Source: Loxodes magnus (Eukaryota; Ciliophora; Karyorelictea; Loxodida; Loxodidae). Taken from it: a DNA stretch of 64,000 nucleotides. The DNA lies in assembly GCA_946699065.1 (NCBI GenBank), contig CAMPDV010001268.1, positions 62,001 to 126,000 on the forward strand, given 5' to 3'. The position numbers were made by a program, and so were the translations under genes. Numbering within the stretch: the stretch's first letter is position 1; every line of letters starts with the position of its first letter. Below are positions 1 through 12,248 of the stretch, piece by piece. The notes under the pieces are model-generated. The model had not been told where the DNA came from and ran no database searches. It was given only the letters and a program-made list of their open reading frames with translations.

Positions 1-759
1 ATCCTTTTTTATACTTTTCTAATAAATTCAAGTTGCAAATTTCATTTAGTATAAATAAGTGGGGTTGGAGATGTGTAAAGATGTGAGACATTAGATTATA
101 AATAATTTGATAAGTTAATAGAGAAAAATAAGACAGAAGCATTAATAAATCTATATTTATTTATTTTTATGATATATTATAATTTAAGTTATTTGAAGAA
201 AAACACAGCTATTACTTACTAAAATACTAAACTTCTAATTTTCTCTAAAGTTATTAAAACAGAAGTTAAGCTTTTTTAATCTTCATACTTATAAATTAAT
301 AAAATCATTCTTTATGAACAATAATTAAAGATATTTAAACCTAATACCTAAGGAAATACTTTTATCTAATTTTGTCTAAGAGAAATATATAAAGAGTAAT
401 ACTGAGAGAATATTATCAATATATAGTAATTAGCAGATAAGACATCTAAAACATTATTTTATAATAGAGATTTTAGAGAAGGCAAATACAATAGGATAAT
501 AAATAAAATTATATCTTAAATAATTATAAAAATTATCTAAGCATTTTAAATTATTCTTTAAAAATTATAGCCTAAAATAAAACATCACTTTTAGCATATT
601 TATCTTCTTTTATCAATATTTTTTCTAGATCAGATAAATCAGCTCTTAAAAATGTAAGATGCTTTTAAAATTAAAAACTAGAAATAGATTTTTAAGTCTA
701 ACTAAATAATTGTAAGAAACAAAAGAAAATATTAAAGTACATCAAACTCAAGCATTATA
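1..759. other. AT-rich intergenic stretch
   Basis: I see no reading frame here with convincing protein texture on either strand. The translation in every frame is dominated by Lys, Asn, Ile, Phe, Tyr and Gln, as expected of random AT-rich DNA under a code without reliable stops. No RNA gene or repeat was recognised. The stretch ends in the A/T-rich tail of the SINE-like element that follows. Confidence 0.6.
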
Positions 760-1276
760 TAAATAAATAAAAAAATTTGATTATAGAGCGCGTAGCACTC
801 TCGTTGATGCGCAGCTCTTTAAAAAAATGTTTCATACTGACAAGAATGTTTGTTACTGATAAAATTATCAGATACTGGTAGACCTTGTTCAATACTGGTA
901 TAATTATTCAGTACTGATAAAAATGTTCAATACTGATATAATTTTAGAATACTCGTAATCTTTAATACTTGCTGGAGGTCCAAGGACATGGCAGGATTGT
1001 ATCTCATTGCATCACCAAAGCAGAGGACGACATGTGTCAATTATGGGTACTTAAATTCCCCACCTCTGATGAAGCTCGCAATATTATTTCTTTTTCGTTC
1101 CAGAATTAAAAATAAACTAAGCCAAGCCAAGCCAGTGTCGAAGGTCTAAGAATCTTATGTCTCGAGGCCAAACCAAAGCAGAGGAAGACATAAAGTCGAT
1201 TATGGGTACTTAACTTCCCCAACCTCTGATGAAGATGACCTTGTTGTTCACCTTCGAACAACTATGGCGGTTTTAA
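760..1276 (-). repeat. SINE-like retroelement, copy A (inverted relative to copy B)
   Basis: This element matches the one at 52871-53376 in opposite orientation over nearly its whole length (about 500 nt), with scattered substitutions. In its own 5'-3' direction (minus strand) it has four parts. The head opens with a hairpin (GTTGTTC / GAACAAC, around 1244-1263). A dimer follows, made of two related units of about 60 nt, each running from CATCAGAGG to CCTCTGCTTTGG. Then comes a block of about six degenerate 20-nt repeats containing CAGTA. The tail is GC-richer, holds a stem-loop (AGAGTGC, TAC, GCGCTCT) and ends in TTTATTTATTTA-like repeats. The tail closely resembles the 3' end of the LINE at 30445-35600. 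I infer a non-autonomous SINE mobilised by that LINE family. No target-site duplication was found by eye. The source of the head is unknown. Confidence 0.8.
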
Positions 1277-4245
1277 AAAATATATATAATAAAATTTTAA
1301 TTTAATTTAAGGAGAATTTATTACGACCATAATAAATATAACCAGCTTTTTAAGAAACTTAAAGTTAACTAAATAGATGCTTCATAAATAGTTGAGATGT
1401 ATTGATTGCTAGTTTTAAAATATTATATATTTATAGAGATTATGAAGTGATGTAAATAGAAAATAGATTTAAATAGTAAATTTTTTAATTTATTACACAT
1501 TTGACGCATAAGTTCTAGTAACTACAAAGAATGACTTTCTATTTTTCAAATCATACTTTTTATTTTAAATAATAAGATAAGAAATTAATATAAGCAGCTA
1601 AAGTAAATTAAAGCTCTAGTTATATCTTAGATAATATAATTATTCTCTTATAATAAAAATCTCCAAATCACTATTTCAAATTTCATTACATTTATATAGA
1701 AAAGAGTTACTTAAGCAAAATTAGTGACAAGCAGATATATACGAAGCGTGTAGAAGAAACTTAAACTAAAATAATTCAATATATTTAATGATTCGAGAAA
1801 ATCCATCTAAGCATACTTTTATTTAAAAATTAAAATAAATAAGAAAAAATTAATCTCAATAACTCTTAAGCAATTTTAAATACTCATAGAAAATAAAAAA
1901 CATTGTAGATAATGATTTTCCTTTTAAATAGCAATTGCAAATTTAAAACTGACTTAAATAAAATGTTTGCAAACCAAAAGTTGAATTACTTTTATAATTA
2001 TTACAATTAATAAATTTTATTTAAGATATAAATTAATTCTTAGTCAAGTTATAAAAACCCTTTTATTTACTTATGATGCTATATTAGAATATATAATCTT
2101 ATTAAGTTATTTCAACCTTATTCACTATTTTTTTTAATATCGCTAACATGAGAAAAAAGTTTAAGTTGGCAAATGAGATTCGAAGTAAAACTACGCTCTT
2201 TGAAAACTTATTTAGATTTAATCTTTAAAAATAAATTAACCCTAATTTAGATTTTAGCAGTCTATTTAAAATCTAATTTGTATAGTGTAAAAATTATATG
2301 AGTTGTAAAAAAAATAAACAACAGATTTGACCACTGGAGGTATGAAATAAATTAAAAGTAAAATATATAAAAAATTATAAAAACTATAAAGAAATTAAAA
2401 TCAAATCTCTATGCAAAACCTAATTATCAGAATGGAGCTATTAAAATACTAAAGGAATGCTTTTTAATATTTAGCTTAAATGAAAAATTTTATATTTTTT
2501 GTCAAAAATTATTTAAATTGACTTTCTTTTTATTTTTTTATGAAATATATTCTTTTTAGTTAAATTAAATTTTGTTAATTAAATATGTTATTAGCGAAAA
2601 TTGCTTGTCTGCTGTATTTATTTCAAATTAATAGAAAATTTTGTATATATAAGCAAAAGTTAATTAAATTGCTGAAATTATGTATAAAGTTTATGGGTTT
2701 TGGTATTTTAATTCTTAAGCTAACAAGATTTTACATTTTAGATTTACAGATACTTATTATCTCTCCTGATTTTAGTAAAAGATAGGATAGAAATGTAAAA
2801 AGATTAACTTTCTAATAAAAATAGGATTTTAATATTTATTACCTGTTTTCTTCAAAGAATATTCTAACTCATAAAACTAAAGTCCTTATAACTATTTAAA
2901 GCAAGCCTAAATACTTAAATTATTTATTATTTTTTTAAATAATCGAATTTGAAATATTTTAAATTCCAAAGCAGTATAAAATAAGCATCCTTTTAACTAA
3001 TTTGAAGTTAGTTTCTAAATTAAAATAAATAAAAGATATAAAATAACTAATTAATTATAAGATTAGCAATCATTCAAAAGGTAATTATAAGCAACTAATC
3101 TATATTTATTTAATTTAGCTATGATATTTATAATAGAGCTTTTAGACAATTTAACTTACTATATAGCTTTTAATAATTATCTATGAAGACTTTTATAATC
3201 ATTTTTCTCTTTTTATAGTTGCTTTAAGTTAACAAAATTTAGAATATATAATATAAAGGAAATGAAACTAAATCGGAAGAAAAACTGAAAAAATTAGAAT
3301 TTTATTGTGAAAAAAGAAAAAGCAAATCAATGCCATTAAGCAATAAACACATAATTTGAGTCTATAAAGCAGAGATATAACCTTTAAAATACACAGAGTT
3401 AGAAATAATTAAACATATTAAGTATGTATTTAACTAAGATATTTAAAAGAACTTCTGAATTTAGTTACTTATCATAACTTGAGAGAAATTAAAAGAACTT
3501 AAAAGAACAAAAATCATAGTAGTAAAATATTTTTAAGTAATCTATTACAAGAGTAATCTTACATTTTTTATTAGTTTCTCTTCTATATTCATGAGCATTT
3601 GTATTAAATATAAAGCTTAATTATTTTTCCCTGGGCTTAGGAATGCAAAGTACAATAATAAGAAAAATTATTTATTTTACTATTTATAATAAATTAACTT
3701 ATATCATCTTTAATCCTAGCTTCACTTATTTACATAGTTTAATTATAAAATATTCCTTTATTTCTAAAATATATTTCATATTTTCATGGAAAACCACAAG
3801 TGATTATTTAGTTTATTATGATATTGTTCATATTTTTACGTTCTCATTACCTTTATTAAATATTTCAAACTTCGACAATAGTTTTTCTAAAAATTTTCAA
3901 TTAATCTTCAAATCCTTTAAATTTAATTTTCTACTAAATTTGCTCTTTCTTTATTCTATTAACTTGAATAATATCTTAGATATTATATCTGTTTTATTCA
4001 GTATTTTTCAAAGAGTAGTTAAAGTGTCTTACTCTAAATATTTTCTTTTAATTTATTTCTTAGAAATATGAACTCTTAAATATATATTATGTTTTATTCT
4101 AAAGATATCATTCTATTATAATGTTCCAGCTATTTTTTCCTAAGCTTTTGCTTTTCCAATCCTCACTTTATAAAACCATATAATTAAATAAAGAGCTGCT
4201 ATTAGTTATCATGCTTATTTGAGAAAATCATTTATAGTTTAATCT
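1277..4245. other. Long AT-rich stretch without a supportable gene
   Basis: Almost 3 kb with no frame I can defend. Open stretches without TAA/TAG/TGA occur by chance at 2585-2785 and 3643-4071 (plus), but their translations are Phe/Ile/Leu/Asn/Lys-rich with few acidic residues, Gly or Pro. They also lack the TAA/TAG-encoded Gln that marks real genes in this window. I see no repeats or RNA genes. Confidence 0.5.
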
Positions 4246-5280
4246 TCATTTAAAAGAGTGGTTAAAATGATAATAAAAAGAGAATTAATTTTATAATTTA
4301 AGCATAAGGAGTTATTATATAACAGAGATAGGATTTATTTTTGTTCTTATTACTCCCTTTCGTTCCTTAATATAATCTCATATTTTGAGTCTATCGTAAG
4401 TTCGTGAACTCTTAATTAAACTTAAGACTTAAAATGAGGATTTAGCTTTGAATTTAAATTAAAATGATATAATTAAATTTTATTCTTATTTTTATTAATC
4501 TATTTATTGCTTGCTTTATTAGATGTCTTCATTGCTTTTCAGTAAATTCTTATCTTTTTATCCTATTCTTTCTTCTATTTTAGTGCTATCAAATTTTTAA
4601 ATTTATTTGGTCATAATTTGATTTAAATCTTCAAATGCTTGATCAATGCTCTTAATTTCAGATTCTTTTTGTTTAAAATTATTTAGATTGCCTAAATAAG
4701 TTTGCGATTAACTTCATAATGATGTATCATCTTATATGTCATATATACTAAAGCTCAGTTTATGCTAACCTTTATCTAACTAAGGTCTATTGTGTTCAAT
4801 TTGCTGATCTAAGTTAAATCCGTAAATGGCTTATTAATAACTTGATTGGCTTTGCTTTTCTATTTGATTCTCTTCCTCTTTTAAATTTTCTTAATATTAA
4901 GAATCTCCTAGTTAGATTAACTGTGTTGGATTAATTTCTATACTTAAAGTATTTTTATAGAACTATTGTAGGATATTTCTAACTAAAATCTACTAGGAAA
5001 TCCTTTAATCAATAGGAAATTTAGCAGCCTCTAAGTAAATATCTTCAATACTTTAAAGACTAACATTAAGAGCCTGAAGCTATTTAAGTAGCAGTAAATC
5101 TTCTACTGTTATGGAGGTCTAATTAAAGAGATAGTTAACTAAGCTTTGCTTTTATCTAAATTAAGCTTTCCTAATTATTTTCCTTAATTTCTCTTTTTTG
5201 TTATCCTTCTAAGCTTTCTTTTTACTTTTTTGTTCTCAATAGTCTATGAAATCATTTAGTATAATCTTCTGAGGTTTCAT
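4246..5280 (-). CDS. Gln-rich coiled-coil hypothetical protein
   Basis: Starts at the ATG whose complement is at 5278-5280 and reads MKPQKIILNDFIDYWEQKSK. One frame stays coding-like for about 300 codons with many TAA/TAG-encoded Gln. A Lys-rich N-terminal helix is followed by acidic and Gln-rich segments with heptad-like spacing (for example VEDLLLLKQLQALNVSLQSI), so a largely helical soluble protein is likely. No known family was recognised. Two in-frame TGA codons could be the stop: complement at 4378-4380, or at 4246-4248. The text between them (YIKERKGVIRTKINPIS) looks coding, so I chose the later one. The gene is divergent from the plus-strand gene at 5371, with about 90 bp between the starts. 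Confidence 0.72.
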
Positions 5281-5370
5281 ACATATTAGTCTATTAATAA
5301 GGTTCACTAAATTTCGCTTAGAGATATAGATGGAGAAAGCAAATTCAAAGATTAAGCCTCTAAGAATAGG

Positions 5371-6465
5371 ATGAAGAAAAATAGTTCTGTAAAGGGATTT
5401 GAGGCTTAATTCTAAATAATAGAAAGGCTGTATAGAATGACAGCTTAGTTAAAATGAGCTTTACTTTCAACTTAATTGATTTAATCTTCTAAATACGGAG
5501 AAAATCGCTACTATCAGTATCACATTGTTAGTACCATAAAGAATAGCAAGGCTACTTATACTTGAGTTGTTAAATTAGCTGAGAAAGTGACTATAAATGA
5601 AATTAGAATTCGATAATTTGATGAACTCTCAATAAGTTTAGCAATTTAAATAAAGTATTCTAGTAGTTTAAATTTAGATTCAAAAAATGATTAAAAAGGA
5701 AAACACTAAACCATGTGAAAGTAAGAAGGTAGACTGATAAATCAAATACAAGCTACAAAATATAGACATTTTGGAAGAAGAATTATAAAATAAAGCTACC
5801 TGATTGATTTTAATTAATATAATCTCTACTTAAGCTAGTTAATAATAACTTACCATATTCTAAATTTCTCTTAAAGTCATATTAGTCAATTTGCTATTTA
5901 TAACTTTCCTTCCTATATCTCTGTTTCTTTTAAGCATTATAATGATATAGTTTATATAGGAATATATAAGAGAAATTATTTCATTCTAATAATTAGATAT
6001 GCAACCACTTTAGAATATATGCTTGAACCTATTATTCTATAGAAATATACAAGAGAAAGGCTGAGATACTAGTAAATAGGATAGAAGCAAGAAAATTGGA
6101 TACTATAATATAAGAAATGGTATCTTCAATAGCGTAATTAACAAAACGAAATTCTAATAAAAAAACCTGCCTTTCTATTAATTATCTCAGCATTATACAG
6201 CTCTAAATCAAGATATTAAAAGTTAGAAATTGTAATAAACTTACTAATCTTAAGTAACCTTGTATAGGATACTTGTAGACAGTTAATCTTTCCAATTTAA
6301 ATGAATATTAGTTTAAAATTGAAGCTTTCAATTATATAACTAGATTTAGGTATTTTGATTTAACTTAGTGGGATGGAAATTTAAAATTAAATTGAAACTA
6401 AGAGGGTATTCACGGATTAGATTAGCAATCATAAATAATAAAAATAATATAGGATTTAAATGTGA
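5371..6465 (+). CDS. Hypothetical protein, divergent partner of the 4246-5280 gene
   Basis: ATG at 5371 begins MKKNSSVKGFEAQFQIIERL. The first 150 or so codons are convincing: KYGENRYYQYHIVSTIKNSK is followed by a mixed charged/hydrophobic stretch with Val, Glu, Thr and Asp in good proportion, and TAA/TAG read as Gln. From about 5830 the same frame becomes more hydrophobic and AT-driven, so the true end may lie earlier or an unrecognised tiny intron may shift the frame. I give the TGA at 6463-6465 as the outer limit. No domain was recognised. The shared short upstream region with the minus-strand gene suggests a bidirectional promoter. Confidence 0.5.
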
Positions 6466-6899
6466 TAAATATTACCATGGCTAAGTTAAAGTAGGATAAT
6501 CAAATTTGCTACTATTAAAAGGAAATATTTTAAGCAATTCCATCAATTGATTCCCAGATAGGAGTATAAGTATCTTAATGTAGAATCAAAGATATTTTTA
6601 TATGATTATATTCAACATAATAATATTTTATTTAATATATGAAAAAATGCGTAAACAGAGAGAAAATTGATATAAGAAAATATATAAAATTCTATTTTTA
6701 ACTCTAAATAGATTACAAAGCAGCTTCATTTAAACCACAGAAATTGTTTGGAAGTGTTAAATGAGTAAATAATTTATCACTTTTGACTAAATTATAACGA
6801 AAAATAAGGAAGTATAACCATTTAAATAAATCTAATGCAAAAATACATAATGTAATGATAATTTATTCCTGAAGCAGAATCTTTTTTTATGAGAACAGA
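6466..6899. other. Ambiguous AT-rich DNA
   Basis: Both strands give long open translations here, none clearly better than chance. It may hold the 3' end of the plus gene that starts at 5371 or of the minus gene at 6900-7680. I cannot assign it. Confidence 0.4.
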
Positions 6900-7680
6900 A
6901 ATAAAATAATTATTTCATACTTCCCATTAAGTCTTTAGCCTAAAAGACGATATAATTAAGAAGTGTTCTATGCTTTTTAACCTCTTTTGCTTAATTTAAA
7001 TGATATATTTATTTGTCCATTTGATTATTTTAATTTGATTCAAATCAATTTGAGAAAGGAAAATTGAAAGCGATATATTTATTTTGAAATCTTTATTAAT
7101 TAAATATTTATTCAGACAAGGTTTCTTTAAAGCATTCGAATATTTTCCATCTCAATTAATGATTCCATTTGATCTTCTGATTACAAAATTATTTTGACTA
7201 CTAATTTAAAAACCTTAATTAGTTGGAATATTTTCTTTATTGTTACTATTTTACCTTTCATAGTTAAGCTCTCTTAATTTATATATAAATAAATCAAATT
7301 TTTTATTCTAAGTTTATCCTATTTAAGTTTAATTTTTTTAAAGGAATAACTTTCTCTATAGTTTTTATATAGTTACAAATAAAATAAGCTTCAGTAACAG
7401 CAATGTCTATCGTTGCTTATGCAACATATCTCATATAATCCTTTGCTTTATGCATTCCCAATATATTCTCTATCAAATCTTCTATCTTTTTCCTTCTGAT
7501 ATTTTTGTTATCTTTTTTTGTCCCTGAATGGTACTAAGAGTTATGCTAATTGTTGGTTCTAAGTAAGTTTGCCTTATTTTTTAAATCTTATTATTATATT
7601 TGTTAAAACCTTTTAAATTTGGAACTAACTAGCTTGCAGCTTTAGGTAATTTTCTTTGAAGTTAAAATTAATAAAATTGA
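6900..7680 (-). CDS. Hypothetical protein, exon boundaries unresolved
   Basis: Reading the minus strand downward from 7680, one frame gives a convincing segment across about 7600-7340 (IRRKKIEDLIENILGMHKAK, then DYMRYVAQATIDIAVTEAYF). A different frame is convincing across about 7290-7080 (NSNNKENIPTNQGFQISSQN, then IIRRSNGIINWDG-like text). The switch lies between about 7350 and 7300 and implies an intron or a frameshift; I could not fix its borders. No ATG was found upstream of the first segment, so the start is also unresolved. Function unknown. The gene would be divergent from the plus gene that begins at 7695. Confidence 0.5.
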
Positions 7681-7694
7681 AATCGCTAAATTCT

Positions 7695-10425
7695 ATGCAG
7701 CCTTCAAAAAAGAAAAAGCTAAAGCTAAAGAAAATTCCTTAATGAAGAAATAGGAAGAAAGAAAAGCAAAAGTGAAGGGAAAATTTGTTAGTCACATATC
7801 TGAAAAGATTTACCCTAAACTATGTAAATTAAAAGCAATGAGAGGATAATAAGTATATGGAAAACAAGGAACTACAAAGATATAATGAAAATGAAAAATG
7901 ACTTATGAATGTTTACACGCTTAAAATACGAGAGTTTGATCAGATATTAGCTTAGTATGATGAGTCTCGAAAATATTAGTGAGTCAAGCAAGGATTTTGT
8001 AAATGGATAGAGAATCATCTCTAAAAATGAACTCATGATGTCTCATTCTCCAAAGTTATTGAGCAGGCTAGTAAAAATGGTATTTTACCAACTGTTAAAG
8101 AATCTAGTATCTGACTTATGTCCAATATAAGGAAAATGCATTACTTACATTGCAGTTTTGAGTAATAAAGGTAAGTAATTACTCAGTAAACTGATAATAA
8201 AGAAAGTTCGTTGAAAGATCCATAGAAATATAACCAAATTGCATGCAGCTAGTCTCAAAAAAGCAATGGAGATGGTAGGTAACTAGTAAATTGAGTATAA
8301 TGATATGGATAGTCATCCTTAATTAGTAGCTCTAATTTCAACCTAGCACTTCTTTTACCATACTCTATACAAAATGTCTAAAATACAGTAAATTAAGCTT
8401 CCAATACCTGAATCAACTATCATAGGATTTGGATTCTAAAAACCCATGCATCTTTCTTCTGAGAAGGAAATTCAATTTTAGGAAGGTATTAATGTTTGAG
8501 ATATTGATAGAGCTTTTAAAAGGATGAAGTCAAGTTGTTAATATTTCAACCCTGTTAATGTTGAAGTTCCAGCAGCTATTTAGTTTACAGAGTATGTAGT
8601 TTGCTCATCTAATAGATTTCAAAGAGTAAAGCAAACTTAAGTCTTAACTTGCTTTGATAATCCATCTACTTATCTATCCAAATACATAAGAGATTCCTCT
8701 TCTAAGGTTCGTACTTCATGTATTATACAGAAGTTTATCTTTCCTAAGGGCCTAACAGCTTCAAAAGTAAGAGCTTCATGACGTAATGGAAGTATCACAT
8801 TACTAGTTCTTTCAAATCAACCAAGAATGGATGGAAAGGCTTAGCAACACATAGCTAATTTCTTACATTAAGTTGATTAAAAGGAAGAAAGTAAGAAAAA
8901 GAAAAATCTGTCACCGGTAAATGAAGGAGCTTCTAGTTTTTTGCATCAAAGGAAGAAAGTCTAATAAAAAAATCCTGTAACTCCTGAGTTTAGTTGCTAT
9001 ACAACTACTGATGGATGTATACTCAAGGAATAATTTTGCGTTGACATTTGAAACACTCAAAATGTGCTATGTTATGAGGCTAAAAATGTGAATAATTAGA
9101 ATCTCATAGAAGAAGCTTTTTAAAGTCTAAGCAACTATTTGAACAGGTGATTATATCCCAAGTTTAAGATAGAATCCCTATGTATAGATTTCATCCAAGA
9201 CACTAACGGCTAATGATGGATTATTAAAGTTCAAAACATAAGTACGTAAGTTTTTACTATCACTCCTAATAAGCTTTGAAAGATAAAAAAATGCCATGGT
9301 GACTACTGTGATTTTTTAAATGTGCTACAAGTCAGACCTGAAATATACAGCTCAATTGTTAACTCTAAAGATGATGTTTTGATTTCTTCAGTTCATGATC
9401 TTCTTAGCCTTGACAACTAGCAGTAAAAAGAGCTAAATGGAATCCCTATAATAAGTAGAAAGTTTTACTAGATACTTAAACTTGCTATAGCTAATGAGAG
9501 AAAAAACCCTAACTCTATGTTTAATAAAGTATGGAAATAGCATGTTGCTGTAGATAAGAAGTCGCTAAATAAATGGACGCTGCATGATAAGGTAGAAGTA
9601 TGTGCTGCCTGCTTCTAGACTTACACTATTTTCTAGAATTATTCAGACTGAGACTAAACTAATAAGTACCAAAGATTTTAGAAGAGACAGTCTTTTTTAT
9701 AGTCTTCTTCATATAATTGATGCTAGAAGCTCAGAAGATCGTTAGTTCCTATTGAAGCAAAAGCGGAGTTAAAAGCTTAAATTGTAGATAAAGGAAGAGC
9801 AACCAGAAAGAAAAAAATAGAAAGAAGGTCATAGTCTGTTTACTTCGATATTTCGAAAGTACTAGAAAGATAACAAGGAGAATCAGTCAAATTCAACTTT
9901 TAAAATGGATAATGAGAATAAAACGAAACTCCGAAGATTAACAGGCTTTTAAGAAGCAAATTTAACAATTTAAGAAAATCTCAGAACTTAGGAACTGTAA
10001 AATGTGAAGTAAAAATTACAAAGACTGAGAAGGTTGAGAAGGTTGAAAAAGAAGAAGCTTAATAGCTTAAATCTTATTTTACGAATAAATCTGTAAACTA
10101 TATATGCAAAAGATTAAAAAAAACAAGTGAAGCTTATGGGGAGTTGTAGGCAAAAATAATGGAGCAAGGGAGTATACACTCTGTGAATGAAGTTTATTAG
10201 CATATCAGTCAAAGTACTCCTTAGTTAGAAACATTTGGTGATTATGGTAGCATAACTTAAATCAGTAAAAAATGGGATACTCAACTCAAAGAGGCGACAG
10301 AAAACAAAAGGATGTATAGAGATAGAATAAAATAGTTAGAAGAGCAGAGTTAGTTGCAGTCCGAGTAGATGCAGAAGTTTTTCAAAGAAAGTGTTCAAAG
10401 GAAAAATGTTAGCTAACTATTTTGA
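7695..10425 (+). CDS. Large hypothetical protein (904 aa, one 16-nt intron)
   Basis: ATG at 7695 opens a Lys-rich N-terminus (MQPSKKKKLKLKKIPQWRNR). The frame shifts by one base at 8171, and removing a 16-nt GT-AG intron (8171-8186) restores a continuous protein to TGA 10423-10425. After the intron the text is strongly protein-like: EYNDMDSHPQLVALISTQHF, then FFYHTLYKMSKI, a Cys-containing middle region, a segment LCIDFIQDTNGQWWIIKVQN around residue 490, and a charged C-terminal part with coiled-coil character and TEKVEKVEKEEA. The DFIQD...W..K segment reminds me of large cytosolic proteins of unknown function seen in alveolates and oomycetes; that is recollection, not a search. Gln is encoded mainly by TAA/TAG and several Trp by TGA. 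No catalytic motif was recognised. Confidence 0.85.
8171..8186 (+). other. 16-nt spliceosomal intron
   Basis: The sequence GTAAGTAATTACTCAG has GT and AG ends and a good donor (GTAAGT). Upstream, codons begin at positions divisible by 3; downstream the coding frame begins one base later, exactly what excision of 16 nt predicts. Without excision neither flank joins to the other. Tiny introns of about 15-17 nt are known from heterotrich ciliates and are expected of their karyorelict relatives. Confidence 0.85.
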
Positions 10426-10786
10426 AAAATAAATTAATTATTTCATTTTCACAATAAATTTAAAATGAAACTAACAACCAACTTAATATTTCCATTTCAG
10501 TTTGTAATTATTATTTTAAAGCAACTCTCTAAATTGGGAAATTTGCTCTTCTCAATTTTCTTTAAAGATTTATTAACTTAAAGCTATAAAGAATGCTAAG
10601 GCTAGCATAGGCTATTGTTTTTAGCTTAATTAATAAATCTAATATTTTACCTAAAGAAGATAAATATTCATCATTCTTTATAGTACTTGATAACTTTATT
10701 TTTAATAAAGCGATTTTTGCTTAAAAGCAAGATTTTTTATTAGCTGACTAGCTATTTATTGCCTTACTTAGCAAAGACTTAGACTA

Positions 10787-11596
10787 ATGCTTCAAAGTAT
10801 CTTAAAGATAATTAAACATTTAGGCTTTTAATATAAAAGTTCTATATCTAGCTTACTATAAATCTAGTTATTTTTAATAAATAATAGTATGTTGTCTTGG
10901 TGATTAGAAGCTCTGATCTAAATACAAGCAATAATAGACTCCCTACTAGTTTTAGGTACTTTATTACTTCTAAATTTCATAACCAACAAGTGATACTTCT
11001 GAACTATCTTTGCTTTATTACTCTATCATTGGTGACATACTATAGTAATCTGTGTTCATCCTCTCAATATTAAAGGCTTACATCTGCATAACTTTTTAAA
11101 GTATTTTTCCTACTTTTATACCTATTGTATTGTATTCTTTATCATGGACTTTCCAGAAACCTATGTGAAGAGATTAGAGCAGCTATAATAGTGATTTTCA
11201 TATGTTCTAATATTCTAATGCGTTTCTTCAATTATCGTGTTCACTGCTATTAGATAAATACAAAGACGATATTAGGAACTTATATCTAGTTTAGAGCTTA
11301 ACTTGCCTCTATTATTAAATTACCATGATCATTATAATTTTATTCCAAGGGAATAGTAAGGAATGACTGAAGAGGAACTAGAGACTATTAAGAAAATTGA
11401 GCTATTATAGACTGAAGAAGAATGCTCTATTTGTAACGAAAAAATGGAATAGAAGCAAGTTATTTCCGTTTTAAGTTGTGAACACTATTTTCATACTCCT
11501 TGCATAAACAAGTGGCTTTCTATGAACTCTCATTGTCCTATATGTAGAAATAATCAAAAAGAAAAGGCTCCTAATTTAGTAGAAATTCAGAACTGA
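10787..11596 (+). CDS. Multi-pass membrane RING-H2 E3 ubiquitin ligase, copy 1
   Basis: 269 residues from ATG 10787 to TGA 11594-11596. The N-terminal two thirds hold about four hydrophobic segments (for example [63 protein letters not shown]). The C-terminus carries a complete RING-H2 finger: C-x2-C (ECSICNEKM), then [14 protein letters not shown] with the H-x2-H-x2-C core, then [13 protein letters not shown]2 domains bind two zinc ions and recruit ubiquitin-conjugating enzymes; with membrane spans this suggests an endomembrane E3 ligase. Only about 18 residues follow the finger. Two paralogs lie at 12249-12929 and 12926-14158 on the other strand. They align through the spans, the GM[TS]xxE linker and the finger, which confirms the start, the frame and UAR = Gln, UGA = Trp. 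Confidence 0.93.
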
Positions 11597-12248
11597 AACA
11601 CTTGATTACTTTATCTTTTACTAGAACATTTTTTTTAAATGACTTAAATAACTATTGAGCCTCTTTCTAAATTAAAGAAAATAGCCTGTTATAAACTAAA
11701 ATTTATACTATGCATCTCTATTATAAGCAGAATTGATATACTCATATCTTCAATCTTCAAAATAGCAAATATTAGATCTTAATAGACACTCTTATTAAAT
11801 ACCTCATAAGCATCACCTATATGTATAAATGATTAAATCTAGCTATATTCTTTATTATAATTACTGAAGTATAGATAATGATATATACTCCATTGAGAGT
11901 ATTAATATTATATACACTTCCCTAGATATCTCCTATAGTTGGAGATTTATACTATTCAAATATAAACTTGCTAATATTACTTAAGTCTTTTTATTATTTC
12001 ATTAATATAGAAGTAAAGGTTATTTATATATACTTCATATTAGATATTAGTTTATAGGTATACATTTAAACTATAAAGGAGTCATCAAAGCTATTATATT
12101 TTTGATCTAACGAAAAATAAAGTTAGAGATAAGATTAGGTTAGATAGACTATATTGTCATTAGTCAGTTCTAATATTAACCAATATCTTCGCTCTTTTTA
12201 TTAACTAAGATAATATCTAAGCCTTTTATTAGCCTAATCTACCATTCT
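11597..12248. other. Convergent intergenic region between RING genes
   Basis: The minus-strand frame of RING copy 2 stays open past its presumed TGA (complement at 12249-12251) down to about 11587. It even yields protein-like runs such as IGDAYEVFNKSVYQ. The paralogs end soon after the finger, so I treat this as non-coding and as a caution about reading open frames in this genome. Confidence 0.5.

Noticed and set aside
3643-4071. 142-codon stop-free stretch on the plus strand
   Set aside because: Phe/Ile/Leu/Asn-rich text with few acidic residues, Gly or Pro, and no TAA/TAG-encoded Gln. Real genes in this genome are full of TAA/TAG, so a stop-free stretch in the standard code argues against coding here.
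7842-8170. Apparent frameshift in the 904-residue gene suggesting a pseudogene
   Set aside because: A 16-nt GT-AG intron at 8171-8186 explains the frame change exactly, with good coding text on both sides.
11587-12240. Extension of RING copy 2 past its TGA
   Set aside because: Protein-like by eye, but both paralog structure and the TGA after the finger indicate the gene ends at 12249. This shows how readily AT-rich DNA mimics coding under this code.
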